A stretch of 64,000 nt of DNA from Paracholeplasma brassicae (GTDB lineage: Bacteria > Bacillota_I > Bacilli_A > Acholeplasmatales > UBA5453): contig NC_022549.1 in NCBI RefSeq assembly GCF_000967915.1, positions 1,476,366-1,540,365 on the forward strand, given 5' to 3'. The notes beneath the pieces were generated by a model that ran no database searches, was not told the DNA's origin, and saw only the letters and a program-made list of their open reading frames with translations. The translations under genes were made by a program, and so were the position numbers. Shown piece after piece: positions 34,100 to 44,500 of this stretch. Position 1 is the stretch's first letter. The number at the start of each line of letters is the position of its first letter.

Positions 34100-36586
34100 T
34101 TATTTAGTAATGTACATGTACTTCAATCCACCATAGCCCATCCAAGCATGGTATTCGTTTACTTCTAATACTACTCTTGTACTATAAACAGTAACAGATG
34201 TTGTTGTAAATAGTGGAATAGCGATCATTTGATCTAGTAAGACACCTTCAAGAGCCGCAGTGATACGGTCGAAATCGTCTCTCTTACCTTCGTAATCAAC
34301 GTCTGCAACGTTATAGAACTCTTCGTAAGCATAATTAAATAATTTATTGTAAGTTGTTGTTAATGAATTACCTTCAAATTCAGGTAATAAAGCAACCCAC
34401 TTAGCGTGTTTAGCTTTTTGAGCATCCGTAGCTTTTGATTCATCATAAGCAGCTACCCATGATTCTAATGCAGCTTTAGTTGCTGCTAATTCAACAGTTA
34501 CTTCTGCGTTAGCAGTATCGAAACCACCTTCAAGCATGTAAGCTAATGAGGAGTTATAAACTTGACCTAACAGTGATGGTGCATCGAAAGTAAGACCTTG
34601 CCATCCACCAAATGTCATATCGAAGTCTAAGTTATCCCAATCTTGCTCAAGAGCCGCACTTGAAACACCGGTTAATTTAAGTTCAAATTTACTTGCACCG
34701 AAGATTTCTTCAACAGAAGATTTCACCCAGTCAGCAACTAATTGGTTTGTTTCTACTTGATAGTATGTGTATTCAACACTTACTTTTTCGCCATCAACGA
34801 TGTTACCATCAGCAACAGCCTTAGCATAAGCAGCGTCAAATAATTCTTTAGCTCTTACAGGGTTAAAACCAAATGTGTCTGGTGCAAAGTCTGCAACAGC
34901 ACCCACACCAGCTTCTGATCCACGGTAAGGCGTTGAATTATACTCAGTTGATAAGTATAGAGGCCCTAGGAATGCTTGAGTTGGTAATGATGGTGGACGA
35001 ACTTCAGTTGTAAATTCTTCTCTGTCAATTGCAAAGTAGAATGCTTGTCTGAATTCTGGATAAACAAGAATTGGATTCGTAGTTCCATCAGGACGTTCTG
35101 CAATGTTAAATGCGAAACGGAAGAATGTTGAAGTTGGTGATAATCTTAGACCTGGAGCGTCTTTGAAATCTTTATAATAAGATCCACTTGCGCCAACGAT
35201 GTCTAAGCGTCCAGCTTTAAATTCATCAATTGCAACACTTTGCTCAGCGATACGGTCATAACGTACAGTTTGAATTCTGTATTCATCAGCCGCATGGAAG
35301 TTGTCATTCTTAGTGAAAATGAAAACTACGTCTTCTTGCCATGTTGTTAATAAGTAAGGTCCATATGAAGATAATGGATTATCTTTTGTACCATAAGTTG
35401 TAGATGTTTTAGTTTCGTTTAAACCAGCTTCGAACTTAGCAGGGTGTACAACACCAGTAATACCTGATAATAATGCGCCTTTAACGTCCCAAGCAGTTTT
35501 AGCTGCTGCTAATTCAATTTCAAATGTTAGGTTGTCAATAACTTTGAACCCAACTTTAGACCAGTCTTTTACAGCATTATAAAATGTTTGAGTTCCACCC
35601 ACAGGTAAACCATTTTGTTCTACTACAGCACGATTGCCTTCATTATCCATAAATGCAGGTAGCCCACCAGCGTATTTTTTTGCTACTCCACCTGTATGTG
35701 GAATTGGTGTACCATCGGCAAATGTCCAACCTTCTTCTGGTGCAACCAAGTTGTTGTTCTCATCATATAAGAATGGGTTATCATCTTTGTCTACTAATAC
35801 CCAACCATCTTTTCCGTCGGTACCACCCCAAAATTCTGTATACATAGTCTTATATTGTGGACCACCAGGATATTCTGTTTCAGTGATTGCAGGACCTTTT
35901 ATTCCGTTGTCAACCGCTGTTTCAACTGCATATAATTTCCATGTCGGCTGATCAGTGGCTGTTGTTAAATATGAATTTTCTCTTGAATAAATGACACCAG
36001 AAACTTCATACGTAACAAAACCTAATTTATCTTCATCCGGTTTATGTTGTTTAAAATAGTACTCAGCATTTTTTAAAGGTAAATCAGTTGCTGAATATAA
36101 GTTAGAAGCTCTATCATTTAATAGTAGCGGATCAAGTAACATTCTCCAAGAATAGTTGAATGTTTCAGCAGTAATTGCTGTACCGTCTTCAAATTTAAGT
36201 CCTTCTTTTAGCGTAATTTGCCATTTAGTTCCATCACCACTAACGTCCACAGGTTCACCTGCAGCCATTCTTGGAACTCTATTGTATGGAAGTGCAGCTG
36301 CGCCACTAGTTTCGAAGTCTCCAACTTCGGTAGCTAGTCCCTCAGCGATTGCTTTCTCCCAGTCGAAATCACCAATATATAAGCTATCTGTTAGATATTC
36401 ATACATTGTTGATGCGTCTGCTAATGTTTCTGAGTAAGGGTTAATGTTATATACGCCGCCCGAATAGTAATTACGGAATACTGCGTTTTTGTCATACCCT
36501 GACCCTGGTGTATTCGTTGTTTCGCCACAAGCTGCTAAGCCTATTGCACTAACGGCAACCAGTAAAAGTAATAATACTTTCTTCAT
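34100..36586 (-). CDS. oppA: Oligopeptide-binding lipoprotein OppA
   Basis: The protein of about 828 residues starts at MKKVLLLLLVAVSAIGLAAC with the lipobox Cys at residue 20, after AAAGGAGAG. The frame stays open 21 codons further up but lacks a signal there. The SBP_bac_5 domain is visible (VSGDGTKWQITLKEGLKFED, FRQAFYFAIDREEF). It is far longer than the usual 540 residues, with inserted segments around residues 190-340 (YPGGPQYKTMYTEFWGG, DDNPFLYDENNNLV). It captures peptides outside the membrane. Confidence 0.94.
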   Translation of the reverse strand: MKKVLLLLLVAVSAIGLAACGETTNTPGSGYDKNAVFRNYYSGGVYNINPYSETLADASTMYEYLTDSLYIGDFDWEKAIAEGLATEVGDFETSGAAALPYNRVPRMAAGEPVDVSGDGTKWQITLKEGLKFEDGTAITAETFNYSWRMLLDPLLLNDRASNLYSATDLPLKNAEYYFKQHKPDEDKLGFVTYEVSGVIYSRENSYLTTATDQPTWKLYAVETAVDNGIKGPAITETEYPGGPQYKTMYTEFWGGTDGKDGWVLVDKDDNPFLYDENNNLVAPEEGWTFADGTPIPHTGGVAKKYAGGLPAFMDNEGNRAVVEQNGLPVGGTQTFYNAVKDWSKVGFKVIDNLTFEIELAAAKTAWDVKGALLSGITGVVHPAKFEAGLNETKTSTTYGTKDNPLSSYGPYLLTTWQEDVVFIFTKNDNFHAADEYRIQTVRYDRIAEQSVAIDEFKAGRLDIVGASGSYYKDFKDAPGLRLSPTSTFFRFAFNIAERPDGTTNPILVYPEFRQAFYFAIDREEFTTEVRPPSLPTQAFLGPLYLSTEYNSTPYRGSEAGVGAVADFAPDTFGFNPVRAKELFDAAYAKAVADGNIVDGEKVSVEYTYYQVETNQLVADWVKSSVEEIFGASKFELKLTGVSSAALEQDWDNLDFDMTFGGWQGLTFDAPSLLGQVYNSSLAYMLEGGFDTANAEVTVELAATKAALESWVAAYDESKATDAQKAKHAKWVALLPEFEGNSLTTTYNKLFNYAYEEFYNVADVDYEGKRDDFDRITAALEGVLLDQMIAIPLFTTTSVTVYSTRVVLEVNEYHAWMGYGGLKYMYITK

Positions 36587-36627
36587 TTCTCTCTCTCCTT
36601 TACATACCATAAATATGGTTTGAAATA

Positions 36628-36656
36628 AGTTTACTACAAAAAAAGTCACTAGTCAA
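36628..36656 (-). promoter_or_regulatory. Promoter of the opp operon
   Basis: On the minus strand TTGACT (36651-36656) and TAAACT (36628-36633) are 17 bp apart, 42 bp upstream of the oppA start. Confidence 0.65.
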
Positions 36657-36688
36657 CTAATTTTTGATTTCTGCTATAAAAATATTAT

Positions 36689-36702
36689 TGAAAGCGCAAA
36701 CA
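36689..36702. promoter_or_regulatory. cre-like site in the oppA/36789 divergent region
   Basis: TGAAAGCGCAAACA matches the cre consensus except one T. A weaker relative, TGAAAACGCTCTTT, lies at 36730-36743. They stand between divergent genes, so catabolite control of peptide uptake is possible. Confidence 0.4.
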
Positions 36703-36788
36703 TTGCAATAACCCACAATAAAAATCATTGAAAACGCTCTTTTTATGGTATAATTAAATGGTTGATGTAAGAAAGTAACGGTGATTTA

Positions 36789-37166
36789 ATGAATCAAAAA
36801 TTGAAAAAACCAATTATGAAGAAGTATTTGATCAATCTAATTATTGGTTTTGTCCTATATGGGTTAATGCTTTTATATATTTCAAGGAGCGATGCACGTG
36901 CACACGTGGACGCACTATTTGTCTCTGGATTCATTTTATTTGCTATCGGATGGTTTGTCTTTGTTACTTACGAAGGCATCTTCGATGTCATGATTTACGG
37001 GTTTGTCTCATTTTCAAAGGCGATTATTAAACAACGTCCAAAGAAAACCCTTGATGAATACCTTTACGATAAAGACGAAGTTGACAGAAGCTTTTATCTT
37101 AGTTTTTGGTTGTCTGGGGCAACCTTAATGGCTTTATCGATATCATTAATGTTATTAGTCGTTTAA
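36789..37166 (+). CDS. DUF3899-family membrane protein
   Basis: The 125-residue protein has three membrane segments (about residues 12-30, 42-62 and 104-124). It matches the small DUF3899 family (FVSGFILFAIGWFVFVTYEGIFDVMIYGF). Function unknown. A TATAAT box lies at 36750-36755. It is divergent from oppA and single. Confidence 0.75.
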   Translation: MNQKLKKPIMKKYLINLIIGFVLYGLMLLYISRSDARAHVDALFVSGFILFAIGWFVFVTYEGIFDVMIYGFVSFSKAIIKQRPKKTLDEYLYDKDEVDRSFYLSFWLSGATLMALSISLMLLVV

Positions 37167-37171
37167 TAATG

Positions 37172-37204
37172 AAAAAGTTCACCATTTCTGGCGAACTTTT
37201 TTTT
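37172..37204 (+). terminator. Intrinsic terminator after 36789 gene
   Basis: AAAAAGTTC, a loop with ACCA...TGGC and GAACTTTTTTTT form a hairpin and T run. Confidence 0.85.
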
Positions 37205-37258
37205 ATACTTTTCTCACGCGTGTACGTGTATATATTGAGTTTTTAATAATAATGTGTT

Positions 37259-39664
37259 CTAGTTTGCATTTACAACGCCTTGAATATAAGTTAAATCAAA
37301 TAGTTCAGCATATTCGTTAAATGCCACATCAGGATCAATGCCATATTCAACACTCTCAAATGATCCATCTGTTAGTTTTCTTGAGATAACACTTGTCGAA
37401 CTATAGAATAATACATCACCTGTTGGTGTCACAAGCCCACTAACGCTTGATGCCCCACCGCTACTCTTAATTCCAATCACTTTTGCTATGCCTTGTTCTT
37501 GTACGGTTGATGCCATCATATTTGCAGCACTAAACGTCATCGGTGAAATCAAGACAAACCAATTGTAGTTATACTTATCGTACTCATCATAGATGGTGTA
37601 TGATACGGTCGCTTTGGTTGTAGGATTTTGAGAGTGATAATAAATTACGTCATCGGTCATATAACCAAGTGTACGCCATACTGCACCGACATTACCTCCA
37701 CCATTAATGCTTAAATCTACTACCACATTAACGACACTAGGGTGTTCTTTTGCAATTAAATCTAAGTTACGTTTAAACATATCTGGTGTTGAGACATCAA
37801 ACCCTTCAATGGCAATAATCGCGGTTAACCCGTCCTCAGTTACGCGAACTGGCGGTAGACTTACTTGACCATAAAGCGCGTTTAGTTCATCCTCAATTGC
37901 CCAGTAGGCGTCATAGTAAGCTTTCATTCTTGAGCCTAATTGAGCATATGACAATTGGAAACTTGTGCCCTTATCTGCGTAGTAACCCGTTGTAATATGG
38001 TAAGTATGAAGATCGTCCATACTATAGGTTAAATTAAAGATTGCTTCGTAATGTGCTAAATCATAACCCATCGTGATGTCATCGACGTAAGTACCAAAAA
38101 CATCGTAATACGTTTCGACGCCATTAACGTCTTTTAGACCATAAAAATAATCAAACGCTAAAACAATGAAATCATACGTTGCAATACGTTCTTCACGCGT
38201 CGCTGATAAGCTATTATAAGATGAATTTTTCACTGTCGATTCTACAATTGCTTCTCCATCTAAAAATTGATAGGAATCCACACCGTAAAGTTTGTCGCCA
38301 TTATAATAAACGTCATAATAAACTTGCCCTACAAATAATAAATTCGCTACTTGAAGAGGCATTAAGTACTTTAATCCATCGTCTTCATATGTAACTAGAT
38401 CAAAACGATAATCACCTAGTGGAATTTCAAGTGCACTGCCTTCGGTGTAAATTGAATCACCAAAACTTAACCCTTGACCAAAATCGGTTGAGGTTGCTGC
38501 ACCTAAAGAATCCAAGAAGTCAAAAGATTCTGAGTAAAACGTATTTGCTTCAAAATCAAGCATTGCCTCATAAACTTCTGTTTCAGATAAGACGCCTTCT
38601 TGGTAGTATTCTGTAATCATTGACACTTTGATGATGTTTGGCGCGGTCTCATCAATTTCCATGTATTTTACCACGTCATAGATTTGTCCATCATCTGCTG
38701 TAATCTCAACCGGATCACCTGCGACGCTTTCAATCGCGCCATCAAGTAACATTAAGAAGTCGCTAATGTCAACGTATGGTAGGAAACCATCTTGTTGGAA
38801 ATATAAGTCAATGTCGCTAGAGGCAACAATATATTCATCAGAAACTGATTCAAATAAGACATTTTTCACAGTCGTAATGGAAACTTCGCTACTACCGCCT
38901 ACAAGTACATCAAATGTTTTCGTATCGGTGACTTGTCCAGAGGTTGAAGTGACAGTGATACTAACCACTTGTTCCTCTTGATTGATGCCACCAAATAAAA
39001 TAACCCCTTTATTCGTAATCACGTGAGGTTTATTCGATTCCCAAGTTAATCTTGAACCGTTTTCTCCTCTGATAGGAAATACTAAGTTTGTTTGAGTTTG
39101 ACTTGGAAACTCAAGTGAAACTAAATCACCAGATACTTTTTCTTGGTCCGATAAAACCACTTCCCATTTCGCATAAAGCGTAACAGAACTATTCAATCCT
39201 GTCTTAAACTCATATTTTGTTTGATAAGTATTCTCCAGATACCAACCAGCAAATGAGAAGCCAGATTTTGTTGGGGCCGTTGGTGCTTTTGGAATTTGAC
39301 CTTCACCAAACTTAACGTCACCAACATTACTACCATCACCCACATTAAACGACACAGTATATTCGTTTAACCATTTGGCATAAAGTGTCATGTTTTGGTT
39401 AATGGCTGTTTTAAAACTAAATGCTTTTGCATCATCTAGGTCTACATACCAACCACCAAAGACATAACCCTCTTTACTTGGTGCTGAAGGCTCTGTAATC
39501 GTATTACCTTTAATCACATCAACAATTGTTGTACTTTCTCCATTTTGTGGATCAAACGTTACTTTTAAATTCGTGCTATTTAAACACGCACCTAAAAGAA
39601 CTAAAAATAAACTCATTAGAACTAAACTACTTAGTCTAACTAATACTTGACTCTTTCTCTCCAT
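37259..39664 (-). CDS. Surface lipoprotein with two List-Bact repeats and an S41-type peptidase domain
   Basis: The 801-residue protein has a lipoprotein signal (LVLMSLFLVLLGAC). Two Listeria-Bacteroides (InlB B-type) repeats follow at about 33-95 and 102-168, each ending with GGWY/AGWY and TLYAKW. A middle region is unassigned. The C-terminal domain resembles S41 (tail-specific) peptidases: NVVVDLSINGGGNVGAVWR and SPMTFSAANMMASTVQEQG, where the Ser of TFSAAN would be the nucleophile. The repeats should hold the enzyme at the cell surface. The substrate is unknown. It lies alone, next to IS605 copy 2. Confidence 0.85.
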   Translation of the reverse strand: MERKSQVLVRLSSLVLMSLFLVLLGACLNSTNLKVTFDPQNGESTTIVDVIKGNTITEPSAPSKEGYVFGGWYVDLDDAKAFSFKTAINQNMTLYAKWLNEYTVSFNVGDGSNVGDVKFGEGQIPKAPTAPTKSGFSFAGWYLENTYQTKYEFKTGLNSSVTLYAKWEVVLSDQEKVSGDLVSLEFPSQTQTNLVFPIRGENGSRLTWESNKPHVITNKGVILFGGINQEEQVVSITVTSTSGQVTDTKTFDVLVGGSSEVSITTVKNVLFESVSDEYIVASSDIDLYFQQDGFLPYVDISDFLMLLDGAIESVAGDPVEITADDGQIYDVVKYMEIDETAPNIIKVSMITEYYQEGVLSETEVYEAMLDFEANTFYSESFDFLDSLGAATSTDFGQGLSFGDSIYTEGSALEIPLGDYRFDLVTYEDDGLKYLMPLQVANLLFVGQVYYDVYYNGDKLYGVDSYQFLDGEAIVESTVKNSSYNSLSATREERIATYDFIVLAFDYFYGLKDVNGVETYYDVFGTYVDDITMGYDLAHYEAIFNLTYSMDDLHTYHITTGYYADKGTSFQLSYAQLGSRMKAYYDAYWAIEDELNALYGQVSLPPVRVTEDGLTAIIAIEGFDVSTPDMFKRNLDLIAKEHPSVVNVVVDLSINGGGNVGAVWRTLGYMTDDVIYYHSQNPTTKATVSYTIYDEYDKYNYNWFVLISPMTFSAANMMASTVQEQGIAKVIGIKSSGGASSVSGLVTPTGDVLFYSSTSVISRKLTDGSFESVEYGIDPDVAFNEYAELFDLTYIQGVVNAN

Positions 39665-39739
39665 TTTCTCAAGCTCCTTCTGAACTATTTTAAACCTCGA
39701 AGCTTAATTTGTCAAACACTTTCTTATAGATGATTATTT

Positions 39740-39970
39740 AAGTGAACTACCCACCACTTAATCGAAGTGGGGGCTTCCTATCCAAACCGATGTACCCACC
39801 AGTGACTCAATAGGCTATCCCCGTAGTCCCTACGGTTCTGAATCCTTTTATAACTGAAATGCTAACTTATATTGTCTTAATCCTTCTCTGTTGATATTGA
39901 TCGCTGCGTTGTGATCTCGATCTAGGTGTAGTCGACAACTTGGACACTCAAACACTCGGTTAGAGAGTTT
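39740..39970 (-). ncRNA. Predicted omega RNA of IS605 copy 2
   Basis: The right-end noncoding segment repeats the copy 1 hairpins (CCGTAG-GGA-CTACGG, CCTAT/ATAGG arm, CCCCCACTT/AAGTGGTGGG) while the loops between differ. The guide would come from bases below 39740. The 5' boundary, inside tnpB, is a guess. Confidence 0.65.
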
Positions 39971-40957
39971 CAGTTCCGTGTGAATCTCGCCACAGTGACT
40001 ACATAACTTCGATGATGGATACCATTTATCCATCGTCATAAGTGTCTTGCCTTCTTTTGCTAACTTGTACTTCAAAAATGAGATAAACCGTGTCCATCCA
40101 AACCTAGAAATCTGTTTGGCGTAGTATGGACTTGTTTGAGACATCTCTATGAGATTCAAACCCTCGACACTCACTAATTCATAACGCTTGGCTATCGCGT
40201 TTGATAGTTTATGTAAGAAGTCATCTCTTCTATGTCTAATTCGTTCATGTAATAAGGCAATCTCTAATACTTTCTTTTGGTAATTACTAGAGCCTTTGAT
40301 TCTTCTAGATAAACTTCTTTGTAGGATTCTTAATGTAGTAAAGTCTGTTTGAATGGCTTTAGGATAATCCATCTTGAATCCTTGGTCGTCTATATAGAAA
40401 TGATTCATTGAGAAATCTAGACCTATTGAATGATTGACTGCTTGTTTCTTAATCTCTATTTGGTATTCATATAGAATAGAAACATAATACTTACCTGTCC
40501 TTGTTTTAGATACCGTAACGTTCTTTATAGACATATCACTAGGTATGGTTCTATGTTGTTTGATCTTCACTTCACCCAGTTTAGGTAACTTGATATAGCC
40601 TTTTAATAGAACGATATTATTATTCACTAGATTGGTTGTATACCCATAGTCTTGTTTCTTAGAACGAAACTTTGGTCGTTCTTGTTTATGATTGAAGAAC
40701 TGTTTAAAGGCTTTTTCTTGATTGAGTTGGGTATTGGCTAAGGATAACGAGTCAATATCCTTTAAGAAGGGATACGTATCTTTATACTGAGCAGGACGGT
40801 TATATAACATGCCCTTAGTTAACTCATAATGTCTCTGTTTATCTTCTAACATCTTATTCCATAAAAAGCGATTATGGCCTAAGGTCATATGAATCAAAGT
40901 CTTTTGAGATTCATTGGGATAGATACGAAACTTAAAGGCTTTGTTCATCTTTTTCAC
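39848..40957 (-). CDS. tnpB: TnpB RNA-guided nuclease, copy 2
   Basis: The 369-residue protein keeps the RuvC residues (IGLDFSMNHFY, VSVEGLNLIEMS, LDRDHNAAINI) and the zinc ribbon (LCSHCGEIHTE, FECPSC). Compared with copy 1, substitutions cluster at residues 50-60 and 165-235, which lie in the lobe and RuvC loops. As in copy 1, it overlaps tnpA by 26 bp and starts at GTG or at the ATG three codons later. Confidence 0.93.
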   Translation of the reverse strand: MKKMNKAFKFRIYPNESQKTLIHMTLGHNRFLWNKMLEDKQRHYELTKGMLYNRPAQYKDTYPFLKDIDSLSLANTQLNQEKAFKQFFNHKQERPKFRSKKQDYGYTTNLVNNNIVLLKGYIKLPKLGEVKIKQHRTIPSDMSIKNVTVSKTRTGKYYVSILYEYQIEIKKQAVNHSIGLDFSMNHFYIDDQGFKMDYPKAIQTDFTTLRILQRSLSRRIKGSSNYQKKVLEIALLHERIRHRRDDFLHKLSNAIAKRYELVSVEGLNLIEMSQTSPYYAKQISRFGWTRFISFLKYKLAKEGKTLMTMDKWYPSSKLCSHCGEIHTELKLSNRVFECPSCRLHLDRDHNAAININREGLRQYKLAFQL

Positions 40958-41348
40958 CCTGACTTTCGATATACTGTTTGATTACTTCAATCGGTGCACC
41001 ACCCGAAGTTAACAAACAAAAACTTTGACTCCAAAAGTAAGACTGCCATAACTTGTTACGTACAGATTCAAACTCTTGTTTGATTAATCGAGATGAAGCT
41101 GATTTATAGGCATTAATGAATTTGGATAGTTCGGTTTTTGGGTGACTCCTAAATAAAACGTGAACATGATCTGAATCGTGGTTCCACTCAATTAAGGTAA
41201 TATGATAATTAGTAGCTATATTTTCAAAAATCTCTTTAGCACGATTAGAGATGTCGTCTGTAAAGACTTCACGTCTATATTTAGTGACTAAAATCAAGTG
41301 ATACCACAACATAAAGACTGAATGTGAATTCGTGTCTAATTTTAACAT
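40932..41348 (-). CDS. tnpA: IS200-type Y1 (HUH) transposase TnpA, copy 2
   Basis: The 138-residue protein has HUH in WNHDSDHVHVLF and the Tyr in IKQYIESQGEKDEQS. The C-terminal 75 residues are identical to copy 1; differences are in the first 65. It is intact. Confidence 0.93.
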   Translation of the reverse strand: MLKLDTNSHSVFMLWYHLILVTKYRREVFTDDISNRAKEIFENIATNYHITLIEWNHDSDHVHVLFRSHPKTELSKFINAYKSASSRLIKQEFESVRNKLWQSYFWSQSFCLLTSGGAPIEVIKQYIESQGEKDEQSL

Positions 41349-41492
41349 TATATAGCCTTCTTTCCGTAATTATACCGAATGTTTATTATATTTATATTAT
41401 ACCATGTTTTATATATAATATTCCAAAAAAAAACAAAAAAATCAATTCATCCCGCTACCTATAGAGAAAGGGGGACTTCTTGATTAGATTGT

Positions 41493-41526
41493 TAAAAAAA
41501 CACCACTCGTTTCCAAGTGGTGTTTT
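41493..41526 (-). terminator. Intrinsic terminator of the PFOR gene
   Basis: On the minus strand AACACCACTT, GGAAAC and GAGTGGTGTT form a hairpin followed by seven Ts. IS605 copy 2 lies just beyond its T run. Confidence 0.9.
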
Positions 41527-41536
41527 ACTAATCTAA

Positions 41537-44500
41537 TTATTCAGTTTCTAATGAGTAATCCATTGCTTTGTATCTTTGATACATTGCCCAACGATGTTTA
41601 GCATCTTTAAGGTTTTGTTGTAAAAGCTCTTCCGCATGATCTGGATTAATTTGTGAAAGTTGTGAGTATCTTGATTCACTTAATAAGTAATCTTGATATT
41701 TGTCCCAGACTGGTGGCTTAGAATCGATTTGGAATGGATTCTTACCTACTTCTGCAAGTCTTGGGTCAAAACGGAACGTTGGCCAGTAACCACATTCAGT
41801 AGCAAGTTTTGATTGTGCCGCTGATTGAGTTAATCCACCTTTGATACCGTGTTCGATACATGGTGAATACGCAAGAATTAATGATGGACCTGGGTAACTT
41901 TCTGCTTCTTTCATTGCTTTAATGACTTGTGCAGGTGATGCCCCGTGTGAAATTTGTGCAACATACACGTGTCCATAACTCATTGCGATTGCAGCTAGGT
42001 CTTTTTTCTTAGTCTTCTTACCAGACGCGGCAAATTTAGCGATTGCTGCGGTTGGTGCTGATTTACTTGATTGACCACCAGTGTTTGAATAAACTTCGGT
42101 ATCAAGCACTAAAATATTGACGTCTTCGTTGTTAGCTAAGACGTGGTCAATACCACCGTAACCGATGTCGTATGCCCAACCGTCGCCACCAAGAATCCAC
42201 TGTGTGACTCTAACGAAGTATTCTTTTAATTCTAATAGTTCACGTGCGTAAGGCGCGTCAACTTTTTCTAATTGATCAATTAATTGAGGTGCTAATTCTT
42301 GAGTGATTTCACCATCAGCTCTATTTTCTAACCATTTAGTTACAAGGCCTTTTAATGCTTCAGGCATGTCATTTAAATGATCAGCAAAGATGCTTTGGAT
42401 TCTGTCTCTCATGGTTTCATAAGCAATTCTCATACCAAAACCAAATTCGGCATTATCTTCAAATAATGAGTTAGCCCAAGCTGGTCCTCTACCGTTTGGT
42501 AAAGTGGTATATGGCGTTGCTGGGAAAGATCCACCATAAATTGATGTACAACCAGTTGCGTTTGCAATGACCATACGTTCACCGAATAATTGCGTGATTG
42601 CTTTGATGTATGGTGTTTCACCACAACCAGCACAAGCCCCTGAGAATTCGAATAATGGTTTGTTAAAGTTTACGTTTTTAACGTTGTTTGTTCCGATATT
42701 TTTATAAGTAACTTCATTAAAGAAATAGTCAGCAATTTGTTGTGAACCGTTAGCTAATTCTGGTCCAATTGGTGTCATTGCTAATGCCTTGGTAGGTGCA
42801 GGACAGACTTGAACACAAACACCACATTCGGTACAGTCAAGTGTTGATACTTGGATGGTGTATTTGTATTTATCTAAGTCTTTACCTTTACCTGGAATCA
42901 TCTTAGAACCAGCTGGTGCTTTTGCAGCTTCTTCGTCATCAGCTAAGAATGCACGAATAACAGCATGAGGACATGCGAATACGCATTGGTTACATTGGAT
43001 ACAGTTTTCTTCTCTCCATTCAGGAACGAAGTTTGCAATCCCACGTTTTTCATAAGCCGCTGAGCCTTGAGTCATGTGAGCATCTTCATAACCTAAGAAT
43101 GCCGATACAGGAAGTGAATCCCCTTCAATTGCGTTAATGACGTCTGCAATGTTTTTAACGAATGCTGGACGATCATCTACTTTCTTTTCTTCATCTTCTA
43201 GGAAAGCCCATTCTGGTTTAACATCGATTTCAACTAAGTGGTTTCCACCAGCTTCAATCCCTGCCCAGTTTAATTTAACAACGGCTTCACCTTTTCTGCC
43301 ATACGCTTTTTCTGCGTACTTCTTCATCAATTCTTGTGCTCTTTCAAATGGCATTAATTGTTCATTAAGCTTAAAGAAAGCACTTTGCATGATGGTGTTA
43401 ATTCTTCTACCTAGACCAATTTCATAAGCTAAATCAACGGCGTTGATGATGTACATCTTCGCATTTTTTTGAGCCAATTGACGTTTAACCTTATTTGGTA
43501 AGAACGCTTCAATTTCCTCTTTTGGAACCGTTGTATTTAGTAAGAAACGACCATTTTGTCTTAAGCCTTTAAGCATGTCATATTTCACTAAGTAAGTGTC
43601 TGTTGAACATGAGACAAAATGTGGATTATTAACTAAGTAAGTTGATTTAATTGGTGTTGGGCTGAAACGTAAATGCATACGAGTAACCCCACCAGCCTTC
43701 TTCGAGTCATAAGCCGCATAAGCTTGTGAGTAAAGGTTTGTGTTATCACCAATGATTTTAACGGTATTCTTAGAAGCACCTACGGTACCATCTGAACCTA
43801 AACCAAAGAATAATAATTCTCTTGTTGCTTCATCCGTTACGTCAATGTTTTCTGAGAAATCAATTGAACTATGAGTCACGTCATCGTTGATACCAACTTT
43901 GAAGTGATCTTTTTGTTCACCCGCTAGGTTTTTATAAACTGCGTTAATCATATTTGGTGTTGTATCTTTAGATGAAAGACCATAAATACCACCTAGGATG
44001 ACTGGTTGTTTTTCTTTGCCGTAGAATAATGATTTAACGTCTAGGTATAATGGTTCACCCACACTACCTGGTTCAATCGTACGGTCAAGTACAGCAATGC
44101 GTTCAACCGATTTAGGGAACACATCAAAGAAATATTTTTCTGAGAATGGACGATATAAGTGAACACCTAAAATACCCACTTTTTTACCATTTCGATTTAA
44201 ATAGTCAATTGTTTGTTTTGCGGTATCAACAACAGAACCCATCGCGACGATGATGTCAGTTGCATCTTTATCCCCATAATAAACAAATGGCGCATAATCT
44301 CTACCTGTTACCTTAGAGATTTCTTGCATGTAATCATTTACGATGTCTGGAATTTGATCATAGTGAGACGCTTGTAATGTACGAGTTTGGAAATAAACGT
44401 CGTCATTTTGTGCAGAACCTCTTGTTTTAGGATGTGCCGGATTTAATGCACCTGATCTAAACTTTTCAACTGCTTTACGATCAAGAAGACGATCAAAGAC

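Larger units (their letters stand above)
39740..41485 (-). mobile_element. IS200/IS605-type insertion sequence, copy 2 (1,746 bp)
   Basis: Same length, gene order and ends as copy 1 (left end AATCAAGAA, right end GTAGTTCACTT, minus strand). Nucleotide differences spread along the element and many TnpB substitutions show the copies are not a recent duplication. It sits beside the PFOR terminator, causing no gene disruption. Confidence 0.9.

Noticed and set aside
35634-36437. Plus-strand frames opposite oppA
   Set aside because: Antisense shadows of a clear lipoprotein gene; no ribosome sites or family matches.
38179-38981. Plus-strand frames opposite the S41-like lipoprotein gene
   Set aside because: Short antisense shadows of a convincing coding gene.
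10333-41485. The two IS605 copies as a recent duplication
   Set aside because: TnpB copies differ at many residues and noncoding parts differ too; they are relatives that came in or diverged separately.
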